From positions 7,606 through 71,605 of the forward strand of contig DPOR01000017.1 of the NCBI GenBank assembly GCA_003538135.1: 64,000 bases of DNA. The letters are read 5' to 3'. This stretch comes from Oscillospiraceae bacterium (GTDB lineage: Bacteria; Bacillota; Clostridia; Oscillospirales; Acutalibacteraceae). The position numbers and the translations under genes were made by a program. Below are positions 52,401 through 60,744 of the stretch, in pieces. The notes under the pieces are model-generated. The model saw nothing but the letters and a program-made list of their open reading frames with translations. It was not told the origin of the DNA and made no database searches. Each line of letters starts with the position of its first letter. Positions within the stretch are counted from its first letter, which is position 1.

Positions 52401-54044
52401 ATGACAATCACAGGAGCACTTCTGCGCAACGCAATTATCTACGCGGCGCAATTAATCACTTCTCACCGCCAGGAGATAGACGCGCTCAACGTCTTTCCCG
52501 TGCCTGACGGCGACACCGGCACAAATATGTCCATGACAATAACCAACGCCGCACGCGAGGTCAGAGTCAAGGACGACAGCGAGAACGTTTCGGCTGTTGC
52601 AAGCTGCGTGGCTTCAGGTCTGCTGCGCGGAGCGAGAGGCAACTCCGGCGTTATACTTTCGCTCATTTTCCGCGGATTTTCCAAGGGACTCAAAGGGCTC
52701 GAAGAGGCTGACGGTGCAGCGATGGCCTCCGCACTCGAGCACGGCAGCTCCTCGGCCTACAAGGCGGTCATGAAGCCCACCGAGGGCACCATTCTCACGG
52801 TTATCCGCACGGCGTCCGAGTACGCAAGAAAAGCGGTAAACGACGGCGAGACGGACGCAGTAAAAGTATTCGATATCGGTCTTGAGGGCGCAAAGACCGC
52901 CCTTGCCGACACGCCGAACATCCTCCCCGTGCTCAAAAAGGCGGGCGTTGTTGACGCGGGCGGCAGCGGACTTGTCTGCATTTTCACCGCCATGTCCGAC
53001 GTGTTCCACGGCAAGGAGGTCAATCTCGACGCCGAGGAAGCGGAAGAGGCAAAGAGCGAGGAAAAGGCGGACGATCATCCCGTGGACAACCGCTACACCT
53101 ACTGCGCGGAGTTCATCTCCCGCCGCGATAACGACAGGGATATCCGCGAGCTGCGCGCCTATCTCGAAGCTATCGGCGAGTGTGTCTCCGTCACGGACGA
53201 CGGCAGGGATATAACCGTTCATGTTCACACGAACGCACCCGGAAAGGCTATCCAAAAGGGCATTGAGTTCGGTCAGCTGACCAATATCAAGGTTGAGAAT
53301 ATGCATCAGGAGCATCAGAACGCCGCATGGGGCGCCGCTCCGAAAAATCAGCCCGAGCCGATGAAGATAGTCGAGCCGACAAAGCCGTTCGGCTATGTCG
53401 CAGTGGCGTCCGGCGAAGGTCTGTGCGAGCTGTTCTCCGAGCTCGGCGCGGATCAGATTGTCAGCGGCGGGCAGACGATGAACCCGAGTACCGACGATCT
53501 GCTCAAGGCGGTGCTCTCCACCCCCGCAGAGCACGTCTTTATCCTCCCCAATAACAAGAATATCATCATGGCGGCGGAGCAGGTCGATCCCCTGACCGAC
53601 CGCGATGTGCGCGTACTGCACACAAAGACCATTCCGCAGGGCATTGCCGCTCTGCTCAATGTTGACGACTCGCTCTCCGCAGAAGAGAATCATCTGACGA
53701 TGATGAAGGCAGCAGAAAAGGTTTCTACCGGTCTTGTCACCTTCGCCGCGCGCGACAGCTCGATTGACGGGCAGTCCGTCAGAGAGGGTCAGATACTCGG
53801 CATGGAAAACGGCAAGATAACCACTATAGAGTCGAACATCATTCAGGCGGCTTTCAAGGTCACAAAGCACCTGTTCAAGCGCGGAAGCTCTTCGCTTGTC
53901 ACGCTCATCTACGGCAACGGCGCTTCCGAGGAGGACGCAGAGGAGCTCGCCTCCCTGCTGACCGCAAAGTTCGGCTCGGATATCGAAGTCTCCGTCATAA
54001 ACGGAGGTCAGCCCGTCTATTATTTCATAATTTCGGTCGAATAA
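52401..54044 (+). CDS. DAK2 domain protein, fatty acid kinase FakA-like
   Basis: 547 residues. The N-terminal DhaL-type kinase domain has VFPVPDGDTGTNM near residue 32 and GARGNSGVILSLIFRGF near residue 75, which bind Mg-ATP. The C-terminal half is DegV-like (VASGEGLCELFSELGADQIVSGGQTMNPST). This matches YloV/FakA, which phosphorylates fatty acids held by FakB; no FakB is in the window. GGGGAGG precedes the ATG. One base separates it from recG. Confidence 0.93.
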   Translation: MTITGALLRNAIIYAAQLITSHRQEIDALNVFPVPDGDTGTNMSMTITNAAREVRVKDDSENVSAVASCVASGLLRGARGNSGVILSLIFRGFSKGLKGLEEADGAAMASALEHGSSSAYKAVMKPTEGTILTVIRTASEYARKAVNDGETDAVKVFDIGLEGAKTALADTPNILPVLKKAGVVDAGGSGLVCIFTAMSDVFHGKEVNLDAEEAEEAKSEEKADDHPVDNRYTYCAEFISRRDNDRDIRELRAYLEAIGECVSVTDDGRDITVHVHTNAPGKAIQKGIEFGQLTNIKVENMHQEHQNAAWGAAPKNQPEPMKIVEPTKPFGYVAVASGEGLCELFSELGADQIVSGGQTMNPSTDDLLKAVLSTPAEHVFILPNNKNIIMAAEQVDPLTDRDVRVLHTKTIPQGIAALLNVDDSLSAEENHLTMMKAAEKVSTGLVTFAARDSSIDGQSVREGQILGMENGKITTIESNIIQAAFKVTKHLFKRGSSSLVTLIYGNGASEEDAEELASLLTAKFGSDIEVSVINGGQPVYYFIISVE

Positions 54045-54045
54045 G

Positions 54046-56088
54046 ATGAAGCTCGATACTGATATAAAATACTTAAAGGGCGTTGGCGAGAGGCGCGCCG
54101 CGATGCTGTCGCGGCTTGGCGTCTCTGATGTCAACGCCCTTGTGCGTCTCTATCCGAGAATATACGAGGATTGGAGTCAAATTAAAAGCATAAACGAGGC
54201 GCAGATAGGTGAGCTTTGCTGCATAAAGGGCATTGTCGGCTCACCCGTGCGCAAGAATCTTATCCGTAAAGGTCTGACGCTTTACAAGACGGAAATCACC
54301 GACGGCAGCGGCATAATGGGCATAACCATTTTCAACAGCCGCTTTGCGGCGGAAAAGCTCACCGCGGGCGACGAATTTCTGTTCTTCGGCAGGGTCGGCG
54401 GCAATCTCTACCGCAAGGAGATGAGCTCGCCCGAGATAGAGCCTGCCGAGGGCGCAGACAGGATAAGGCCGATATACCCGCAGACACACGGCTTAAACTC
54501 AAAGATGATAGAAAAGCTCGTGAAAACGGCGCTGACTCAGTGCAAAGATGAGCTTGTTGACCCCATACCGCTTTGGCTGCGCGAAAAATACTGCCTGATG
54601 AAGCTGCCGGACGCGCTTTGGAACATACATTTTCCGGAGAACCCCGACTATCTCGAGGAGGCGCGGCGCAGACTCATATTCGAAGAGCTGCTGATATTGC
54701 AGTTAGGGCTCGAAAAAATGCGCTCGCAGACGCAGAAAAATGCGGGCGCGGTTATAGAGAGAGATTTTAGCGACGAATATTTCTCGCTTCTCCCCTTCTC
54801 CCCGACCGGCGCGCAGCGCAGAGCGGTCAAGGAGGCCATGCGCGACATGATGAGCGGCAGGCAGATGAACCGCCTGCTCCAAGGTGACGTCGGCTCGGGC
54901 AAGACCGCAGTCGCCGCAGCGCTTGTCTATTCGGCGGCAAAAAATTCAATGCAGTCGGCGCTCATGGCGCCCACCGAGGTGCTCGCCGAGCAGCACTACA
55001 AGACTTTTTTAAAGCTGTTTGAGGGCTGCGGGATAAAAGTCGAGCTGCTAACCGGCTCGGACACTGCCGCTCAAAAAAGGAGAAAAAAAGAGGCTCTCAG
55101 GGCGGGCGATATAGACTTGCTCATAGGAACTCACGCCATAATCCAGTCGGACGTTGAATTTAAATCTCTCGCGCTCGTCATAACCGACGAGCAGCACCGC
55201 TTCGGCGTTGAGCAGAGAAACGCGCTGGGCGAAAAGGGCAAAAATCCGCACCTCTACGTCATGTCGGCAACGCCTATTCCGCGCACGCTTGCGCTGATAA
55301 TTTACGGCGAATTGGACATTTCCGTGCTCGATGAGCTGCCGCCCGGCAGGCAGAAAATCGAGACATACGCCGTGACCTCCGAGCTTCGGCAAAGAGCATA
55401 CAACTATGTCAAGAAGCATCTCGACGCGGGGCGGCAGGGCTATATAATCTGCCCGCTTGTCGACGGCGACGGGGACGATACGGAGCTTGCCTCCGCCGTA
55501 AAATATGCAGACGAGCTGCAGCACGGAGCTTTTCGCGGCTATACTGTCGGGCTTATGCACGGCAAGATGAAAAGTGCGGATAAAAAAGCGGTTATGCAAT
55601 CGTTCTCCGAGGGCGAAACGCAGCTGCTCGTCTCGACAACGGTCATCGAGGTCGGAGTCGATGTGCCCAACGCCGTGATAATGGTTATAGAAAACGCCGA
55701 GCGGTTCGGGCTCTCTCAGCTGCATCAGCTCAGAGGGCGCATCGGGCGCGGGCAACATAAATCCACCTGCATTCTTATCACCGACGCGCAAAACGACACG
55801 GCGCAAAGGCGAATGAAGGTCATGGAGACTACAACGGACGGCTTCAAAATCGCGGACGAGGATCTCAAGCTGCGCGGTCCGGGCGAATTTTTCGGCTCGC
55901 GTCAGCACGGTCTGCCGGAGATGAAGATTGCCGATATGCTGAAGGACAGAGGCACGCTCGAGGAGACGCAGCGGGCGGCAAAGGAGATTATGGCGCGCGA
56001 CCCGGAGCTTTCGTCTCCCGAGAACGCGGCCTTAAACAGCGAGATACAGCGGCTCTTCGACGCAGTCGGAAGCGCCGGAATGAACTGA
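54046..56088 (+). CDS. recG: ATP-dependent DNA helicase RecG
   Basis: Branch-migrating helicase for stalled replication forks, 680 residues. The N-terminal wedge/OB domain covers about residues 1-150. QGDVGSGKTAVAAAL near residue 279 is motif I, VITDEQHRFG near 378 the DExH-type motif II, MSATPIPRTLA motif III, STTVIEVGVDVPNA motif V and QLRGRIGRG motif VI. It starts one base after the DAK2 stop. Transcription ends at the GTCCCG hairpin of repeat copy B. Confidence 0.98.
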   Translation: MKLDTDIKYLKGVGERRAAMLSRLGVSDVNALVRLYPRIYEDWSQIKSINEAQIGELCCIKGIVGSPVRKNLIRKGLTLYKTEITDGSGIMGITIFNSRFAAEKLTAGDEFLFFGRVGGNLYRKEMSSPEIEPAEGADRIRPIYPQTHGLNSKMIEKLVKTALTQCKDELVDPIPLWLREKYCLMKLPDALWNIHFPENPDYLEEARRRLIFEELLILQLGLEKMRSQTQKNAGAVIERDFSDEYFSLLPFSPTGAQRRAVKEAMRDMMSGRQMNRLLQGDVGSGKTAVAAALVYSAAKNSMQSALMAPTEVLAEQHYKTFLKLFEGCGIKVELLTGSDTAAQKRRKKEALRAGDIDLLIGTHAIIQSDVEFKSLALVITDEQHRFGVEQRNALGEKGKNPHLYVMSATPIPRTLALIIYGELDISVLDELPPGRQKIETYAVTSELRQRAYNYVKKHLDAGRQGYIICPLVDGDGDDTELASAVKYADELQHGAFRGYTVGLMHGKMKSADKKAVMQSFSEGETQLLVSTTVIEVGVDVPNAVIMVIENAERFGLSQLHQLRGRIGRGQHKSTCILITDAQNDTAQRRMKVMETTTDGFKIADEDLKLRGPGEFFGSRQHGLPEMKIADMLKDRGTLEETQRAAKEIMARDPELSSPENAALNSEIQRLFDAVGSAGMN

Positions 56089-56129
56089 AAAAATCGCGCT
56101 GCCTTTTAACGGAATATTCATAAAACAGA

Positions 56130-56164
56130 AAAGTCCCGACAGTGATATCTGCCGGGACTTTTGT
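56130..56164 (+). terminator. Terminator of recG (repeat end)
   Basis: AAAAGTCCCG pairs with CGGGACTTTT around a loop containing GATATC. It lies 42 bp after the recG stop and forms one end of repeat copy B. Confidence 0.87.
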
Positions 56165-56212
56165 TGTGTATACAGATTGATAAATTGAGATTTGCAGAGC
56201 AGCTGCAATTAC

Positions 56213-56260
56213 AACTCCCCTGTATGGGAGGCGGCTCGGCGAAGCCGAGACTGAGGGGTT
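56213..56260. repeat. Truncated cruciform repeat
   Basis: CTCGGCGAAGCCGAGACTGAG plus GGGTT is identical to the right part of the element at 35146-35215. The left arm and the GTCAC hairpin are missing, and the middle palindrome is degenerate (CTCCCCTGTATGGGAG). Nested inside repeat copy B. Confidence 0.8.
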
Positions 56261-56310
56261 ATTGCACGGATTCGCCGTTTTTCACGGCTGCTTAATTTTT
56301 CAATATCCCC

Positions 56311-56468
56311 CTTTGTAGGGTGCGGCGACTCGACGCACCGCTGCCGCCGTCGGCGGCACAGAGGGCAAGCCGCAAGCAGAAGGCGCATTACACGACACGG
56401 GCGAAATATACAGATTTCCAGTGACGCTAACGCGTCAAAGGGTCGTCGAGTCGCCGACCCCTACAAAG
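56311..56468. repeat. MITE-like element with terminal inverted repeats
   Basis: About 158 bp. CTTTGTAGGG-TGCGGCGACTCGACG at the left end is inverted at the right end as CGTCGAGTCGCCGACCCCTACAAAG, one base different in length. The interior has a CTGCCGCC/GGCGGCA hairpin but no reading frame. No target duplication is clear. Confidence 0.72.
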
Positions 56469-56492
56469 TGAATAGCCGCAAGCTACTGCAGA

Positions 56493-56524
56493 AACCGCGG
56501 GCGGATAATATCCGCCCCTACACG
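56493..56524. repeat. Short palindromic repeat
   Basis: GGGCGGATA and TATCCGCCC form a near-perfect palindrome ending in CTACA. I recall similar GGGGCGGATATTATCCGCCC sequences as scattered repeats in gut Clostridia. Confidence 0.6.
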
Positions 56525-56649
56525 GTTCAATATTTGTCAGTCGCTGCATTTTGCGGGCGAACAAAGCTCACCTCTATGGTGTACCTCTTGCAACTGCTCT
56601 GCAAATCCCAATTACCCGAACAGATAAAGGGTGCCTTGCAATAACATAA

Positions 56650-56677
56650 AAACCGACCTATGAACCACAGGCCGGTT
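56650..56677 (-). terminator. Terminator of the panE-like gene (repeat end)
   Basis: On the minus strand AACCGGCCT pairs with AGGTCGGTT and is followed by TTTATG. It is the right end of repeat copy B and lies about 180 bp past the panE-like stop. Confidence 0.75.
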
Positions 56678-56686
56678 TAACTGTAA

Positions 56687-56852
56687 AAGCTGTACAAAGG
56701 TACTGCGAGCGGGCAAAAAAGCGACTTTCTGCGCCGAATATGCAACCTCTTTTCGGACTGTCGTAGTCGGATGCAGAAGGCGGTTTCTTTGCCCCGAAGC
56801 TGTACAAAGGTACTGCGAGCGGGCAAAAAAGCGACTTTCTGCGCCGAATATG
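56687..56852. repeat. 56-bp direct repeat, 110-bp period
   Basis: Bases 56687-56742 are repeated exactly at 56797-56852. The 54 bp between contain GCAGAAGGCGGTTTCTTTGCC, itself similar to part of the repeat. The second copy abuts the panE-like stop codon. No credible frame; spurious short frames across it are best ignored. Confidence 0.9.
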
Positions 56853-56859
56853 GCAGTCT

Positions 56860-57879
56860 TTATTGGGGAAGATTTGAGAACATCTTTACATTGTCAAATG
56901 TGTATGTATACTTGCCGTCCTCAATGCCGTGGATTATCTCGCAGACCTTGTCGTTATAGGGGGTGGGCACGCCGTACTTTCTGCCGTAGGCGCAGACAAC
57001 GCCGTTTATCGCGTCAACCTCGCACTTCTTGCCCTTTTCAAGGTCCTGGAGCATACTCGCCTTTAAGAGCCTGTGCTTCTTGATGCAAATCGGGATGAGC
57101 GCAAAGGATATCTTTTTCTTTATGCCGTTGCCCTTGTAGTCGAGGAGCTTCACTATATCCTTGCCCTGAACAGGCTCTATTTTTATGCCCGCAGCCGCGG
57201 CGACATCGATGCACTCCTTTATGAGATTCTGGCAGCAGACACGCGAGGTCTTGTTCTCCGCGGCGTCGCCGAAGGTGCCGCCGATAACGGCAGACATACC
57301 GCTGAACGCGGCGTTGATGAGCAGCTTCGACCAGCGCACGCCCATGAAATTATCTTCGACCTCAACGGGACACATCTTCTCAAGCAGCGCCTTCACCTGC
57401 ATGAGCTTTTCGTCCTTTTGACCGTTCATTCTGCCGAGACCGAAGCTCATGCTGTCGGGCTCGCTCGTGAGCTCCGACACACCCTTGCCGTGGAGCGTTG
57501 CACCCCATGCGACGGTGCAGCCCATAGTCCTGTCCTCCCCGACAACCTCGGAGACGGAGAGCTCGGGCAGTCCGTTTTGAAGCGTGCAGACGATGCAGTC
57601 GTCGGTCATATTCTTCTGAAGCTTCTTTAAAACATTGACATTGTCGAGCTGCTTTGTCAGCAGGATTATCAGCTCGTATTTTTCGGTCATCTCGTCGGGA
57701 GTCAGCGCGTGGACGGGCACTGTCATATTGACGGTGCCGATTATCTTTGCGCCGTCTCTGTTGAGCGCCTCGACGTGCTCGCGGTTGCGCGTGATAAGAT
57801 CGACATCCACGCCCGCCTTTGCGAGATATGCGCCGAGCACGGTGCCGAGCGACCCTGCGCCGTAAATTGCGGTTTTCAT
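56860..57879 (-). CDS. Ketopantoate reductase family protein
   Basis: 339-residue NADPH-dependent reductase of the ApbA/PanE family. AIYGAGSLGTVLGAYLAKAG at residues 4-23 binds NADPH, and VRWSKLLINAAFSGMSAVIGGTFGD near residue 190 holds the catalytic-type Lys and Asn. No panB/panC nearby, so whether it makes pantoate or reduces another 2-oxo acid is open. The longer than usual C-terminus ends YTYTFDNVKMFSNLPQ. Monocistronic with its own promoter. Confidence 0.88.
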   Translation of the reverse strand: MKTAIYGAGSLGTVLGAYLAKAGVDVDLITRNREHVEALNRDGAKIIGTVNMTVPVHALTPDEMTEKYELIILLTKQLDNVNVLKKLQKNMTDDCIVCTLQNGLPELSVSEVVGEDRTMGCTVAWGATLHGKGVSELTSEPDSMSFGLGRMNGQKDEKLMQVKALLEKMCPVEVEDNFMGVRWSKLLINAAFSGMSAVIGGTFGDAAENKTSRVCCQNLIKECIDVAAAAGIKIEPVQGKDIVKLLDYKGNGIKKKISFALIPICIKKHRLLKASMLQDLEKGKKCEVDAINGVVCAYGRKYGVPTPYNDKVCEIIHGIEDGKYTYTFDNVKMFSNLPQ

Positions 57880-57894
57880 AGAAATCCCCTCTTT

Positions 57895-57908
57895 GATAAA
57901 ATTTTATC
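57895..57908. other. Perfect 14-bp palindrome in the panE-like leader
   Basis: GATAAAATTTTATC lies between the -10 box and the ribosome binding site (AGAGGGG). A perfect dyad at +10 to +20 is operator-like, but short AT palindromes also occur by chance. Confidence 0.4.
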
Positions 57909-57914
57909 GATATG

Positions 57915-57943
57915 ATTATATCACGCAGAGCAGCGATTTACAA
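57915..57943 (-). promoter_or_regulatory. Sigma-A promoter for the panE-like gene
   Basis: TTGTAA at 57938-57943 and TATAAT at 57915-57920 on the minus strand, 17-bp spacer, TGA before the -10. Confidence 0.8.
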
Positions 57944-57981
57944 GAAAACTTTTCATTCCCTGCGGAGTGTATCCGCGAGGA

Positions 57982-59352
57982 TTATTTTGATTTATCCCAA
58001 TAGGGGTAATCGGTAAACACAAACTTTCCCTCCGCATTTTTCCCTGTCGGCAGCTTGACATAGATGATATCGTCAACCGAGCGTTTTCTTACGGCCATAA
58101 CAACCGTGAAATTCCCGTTGCCGTCATCCTCGACGTGATGCATCCAGCTGTTATAGGAGACTTCGCCGTCGTTTTTCTTATATGCTACATATATGTTGTC
58201 GTTATGCTCTATCAAATCCCTGTCGGCGACAGCTTGGCTCAGTATTTTATCTGTAAGCTCCTCGGAAAAGACCTCTAAAAAATTTTTACGGACCTCTTCC
58301 ATGGTGGTCACATACCGGTATTGGGGAAACATTGGAATATACTTTCTGAATCTTATTGTCACGGGCTTCTCCCCGGCGGAATACTCGCCCGCAAAATTCA
58401 GAGTCAGCCAGAGGCTTCGCGCCTTATCCGCCAAATCCCGCGCGTCGGTCTCATGCAGAATAGACCCGTCCTCGGGATAAAGCTCATACCCGTTTATGCC
58501 GTGCAGGCTTTCTATTATTGCTCGCTTGTCGCTCTCATAGGTCTCCCAAAGCGCCAGCGCGGCATCGGAAACTTTTTCCGGGTATGCGTTTATCCGATAA
58601 TGGTCGCGCGCCGTAACAAACAGGGTGTTTTCGTCCGAAACAAGCCGCCCCACTTCCACTCTGCCCTTGTAGGAGTCCGAGGAATAGCCGTTGCCGGTAT
58701 CGATTATAAAGAACGTGAGCTCATCGCCGTCCGTTTTATCGACGGAAAACGCCACCATGCCCTCCGAAAAACCGACGCTGACTACGCCTACCCAACTTTT
58801 GGGCAGCGAAATCGCATAGCTCCCTTCGGAAAACTCGGTGCTTCTTATTTTATTCGAGGTTATCAGCCTGTTAATCCCGGCTCTTAATGTTTGGTAATTT
58901 TTCGGGAAGTTGTTGCTCCCGCTCGCCTCAATCTCCGTTCCGTCCGCCAAGACAGCAGAAAAGCTCATCGAGCTTCCGTCAAGAACATCAGGGGGATTTG
59001 CGCCTCGGAAACCAACCCATTCATCTATTCTGCAATTTCCGAACAGGGCGCACACCTCGCGGTAGAGATTCTCGTCCCCGTCAACCGAGCGGATGACGTC
59101 GCGGGATTCGACAAAGCAGGACAGCTCGTTATCCCAGTCGTTCGAGCTCATATAATACTCAAGATGTACTCCGTCCTCTGTTTTGCAGCCCTCATACACG
59201 GCGTTCTGTGCCGAGCAGTTGTTCTCCGTCAGCTTAAAGCTTTTAAATTCCATAGGATCGCCTCCGTAGTCATTGTTCTGTTTCGATGAGCACGCGGGAA
59301 AAATCAGCAAAAGAATGCACACGAGTGCAAAAGAAATAAAGCGCCTTTTCAT
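57982..59352 (-). CDS. Lipoprotein of unknown function
   Basis: 456 residues, predicted to be lipid-anchored outside the membrane: MKRRFISFALVCILLLIFPACSS has a basic N-region, hydrophobic core and lipobox (FPAC, Cys at 21). The rest is soluble, mixed alpha/beta. A C-terminal segment with EVRKNFLEVFSEELTDKILSQ...NDNIYVAYKKNDGEVSY vaguely recalls IseA-type peptidase inhibitors, which I cannot confirm. AACAGGAAA precedes the ATG. A possible upstream frame overlaps its start. No functional neighbours. Confidence 0.78.
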   Translation of the reverse strand: MKRRFISFALVCILLLIFPACSSKQNNDYGGDPMEFKSFKLTENNCSAQNAVYEGCKTEDGVHLEYYMSSNDWDNELSCFVESRDVIRSVDGDENLYREVCALFGNCRIDEWVGFRGANPPDVLDGSSMSFSAVLADGTEIEASGSNNFPKNYQTLRAGINRLITSNKIRSTEFSEGSYAISLPKSWVGVVSVGFSEGMVAFSVDKTDGDELTFFIIDTGNGYSSDSYKGRVEVGRLVSDENTLFVTARDHYRINAYPEKVSDAALALWETYESDKRAIIESLHGINGYELYPEDGSILHETDARDLADKARSLWLTLNFAGEYSAGEKPVTIRFRKYIPMFPQYRYVTTMEEVRKNFLEVFSEELTDKILSQAVADRDLIEHNDNIYVAYKKNDGEVSYNSWMHHVEDDGNGNFTVVMAVRKRSVDDIIYVKLPTGKNAEGKFVFTDYPYWDKSK

Positions 59353-59444
59353 TTTCCTGTTACCTTTCCTTGATATGCCGCACTGCGCCAAAAGAGCAAG
59401 GGCTTCGGTTCTCTTATGTCCGTTATATTTTCTGTTCCGAACAA
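59349..59444 (-). CDS. Possible 31-residue upstream peptide
   Basis: TTG with AAAGGAGTGAC ideally placed upstream, the first good ribosome binding site on this transcript. The frame (L/M)FGTENITDIREPKPLLFWR... runs 31 codons, and its TGA overlaps the lipoprotein ATG as ATGA. That is the arrangement of a translationally coupled leader. No domain, and it may not be expressed. Confidence 0.35.
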   Translation of the reverse strand: MFGTENITDIREPKPLLFWRSAAYQGKVTGK

Positions 59445-59477
59445 GTCACTCCTTTATAAGCTCATTTCTCAACATTA

Positions 59478-59505
59478 ATTATATCACAACGCATTGATTT
59501 TTCAA
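59478..59505 (-). promoter_or_regulatory. Promoter for the lipoprotein gene
   Basis: TTGAAA at 59500-59505 and TATAAT at 59478-59483 on the minus strand, 16-bp spacer. Leader of about 120 nt to the lipoprotein ATG. Confidence 0.75.
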
Positions 59506-59575
59506 GAAATAACCGAAAACTCGGAAGTTTGCCTCAAAAAAGCTGCCTGGCGCAAAAAGCCCTTCAAAAATGCAG

Positions 59576-59606
59576 AAAACTCCCGAACAGCAATGCTGCC
59601 CGGGAG
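59576..59606 (-). terminator. Intrinsic terminator after rpsI
   Basis: On the minus strand CTCCCG pairs with CGGGAG around an inner GCAGC/GCTG hairpin, followed by TTTTC. Thirty bases after the rpsI stop. Confidence 0.82.
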
Positions 59607-59635
59607 CTGATATTCGTCTTGTAAGCGGTAAAAAT

Positions 59636-60034
59636 TCAGCGCTTCGAGAACTGGGGTGCACGGCGAGCGCCCTTGAGACCGTACTTCTTTCTTTCGGTCA
59701 TTCTCGGGTCTCTGGTCAGGAAGCCTGCCTTCTTGAGTGCAGGGCGAAGCTCTGCATCATACTGAAGGAGTGCTCTGGAAATACCGTGGCGGATAGCACC
59801 TGCCTGGCCGGTCACGCCGCCGCCGTTGACGCGGCAGATGACATCGAGCTTTTCGCCGGTGCCTGTAAGAGCGAGAGGCTGGCGGACGATGAGCTTAAGA
59901 GTCTCAAGGCCGAAATAATCGTCAATCTCTCTGTCGTTGATGATGATCTTGCCGGTGCCGGCATAAAGACGAACTCTGGCGACTGATTTCTTTCTGCGGC
60001 CTGTACCGTAGAAATAAGGAACTGAATCGTACAT
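59636..60034 (-). CDS. rpsI: Ribosomal protein S9
   Basis: Small-subunit head protein whose C-terminal tail reaches the P-site tRNA, 132 residues. YGTGRRKKSVARVRLYAGTGKI opens it, GGGVTGQAGAIRHGISRAL is central, and the end LTRDPRMTERKKYGLKGARRAPQFSKR is canonical. GGGAGG precedes the ATG; 19 bp after rplM. Confidence 0.98.
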   Translation of the reverse strand: MYDSVPYFYGTGRRKKSVARVRLYAGTGKIIINDREIDDYFGLETLKLIVRQPLALTGTGEKLDVICRVNGGGVTGQAGAIRHGISRALLQYDAELRPALKKAGFLTRDPRMTERKKYGLKGARRAPQFSKR

Positions 60035-60053
60035 TATTTATTGCCTCCCTTCA

Positions 60054-60482
60054 TTAAAGAGCCCACTCTTCGGGCTTCTGTGCTTCGTGCTTGTGCTCTG
60101 CGCCTCTGTAGACGCGGAGTCTGGTCAGAGCGGTGCGGCCCAGAGTATTGTCGGGCAGCATACCCTTGACTGCAAGCTCGACAGCGAACTCGGGCTTTGT
60201 CTTCATGAGGGTGCTGTACTTGACCTCTTTCATGTTGCCGATATAGCCGGTGTGATGATAATACATCTTCTGGTTGAGCTTGTTGCCGGTGAGGACAGCC
60301 TTCTCGGCATTGATGATGATCACATGGTCGCCGCAGTCGGCGTGAGGAGCGAATGTGGGCTTATGCTTGCCGCGAAGAAGGACGGCAGCCTGAACTGCCA
60401 CCTTGCCGAGAGGCTTACCGGCAGCATCGATGACATACCACTTACGGGTTATGTCGCCCGCTTTGGGCATATAAGTTGACAT
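60054..60482 (-). CDS. rplM: Ribosomal protein L13
   Basis: Early-assembling large-subunit protein, 142 residues as usual. RKWYVIDAAGKPLGKVAVQAA, HADCGDHVIIINAEKAVLTGNKLNQKMYYHHTGYIG and VKGMLPDNTLGRTALTRLRVY are family signatures. GGAGGTAACA precedes the ATG. First gene of the rplM-rpsI operon. Confidence 0.98.
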   Translation of the reverse strand: MSTYMPKAGDITRKWYVIDAAGKPLGKVAVQAAVLLRGKHKPTFAPHADCGDHVIIINAEKAVLTGNKLNQKMYYHHTGYIGNMKEVKYSTLMKTKPEFAVELAVKGMLPDNTLGRTALTRLRVYRGAEHKHEAQKPEEWAL

Positions 60483-60515
60483 ACTTGTTACCTCCGATAT
60501 TCTTAATGCTACGAT

Positions 60516-60544
60516 ATATTACCACATGAGCCTATGCTTGTCAA
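60516..60544 (-). promoter_or_regulatory. Sigma-A promoter for rplM-rpsI
   Basis: TTGACA at 60539-60544 and TAATAT at 60516-60521 on the minus strand, 17-bp spacer, TGG before the -10. Confidence 0.86.
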
Positions 60545-60684
60545 GCACTTTTTCTTAAAATTTTAATTTACGTTTTGCGTGCTCTGTTTTTCTCGCTTTT
60601 TCTCGCGTTTTCATATCATTTGCTCACTCACGATTTACGAAAAATTTATATACCGGAGCGAAAATCGCACGCTTCAGACTCAAA

Positions 60685-60713
60685 TTGACATTGTCTGCGG
60701 CATGGTATATAAT
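60685..60713 (+). promoter_or_regulatory. Sigma-A promoter for the DUF896 gene
   Basis: TTGACA at 60685-60690 and TATAAT at 60708-60713, 17-bp spacer; both hexamers are perfect. Confidence 0.87.
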
Positions 60714-60744
60714 AAATGTATCACCCAAACCTACGGAGGCAGAC

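Larger units (their letters stand above)
56131..56683. repeat. Convergent-gene repeat, copy B, with nested repeats
   Basis: Between convergent recG and the panE-like gene. Its ends match copy A: the GTCCCG hairpin plus TTTTGTTGT on the left and TGCAATAACATAAAAACCGAC plus the AGGCCGGTTTAACTG hairpin on the right. The TTGCAGAGC.../...GCTCTGCAAATCCCAATT arms are also shared. The centre is enlarged by about 350 bp of other repeats. The 771-bp gap contains no credible gene. Confidence 0.85.

Noticed and set aside
56700..56959. Short open frames across the direct repeat at 56.8 kb
   Set aside because: They translate a non-coding repeat, lack ribosome binding sites and overlap the panE-like gene in antisense.
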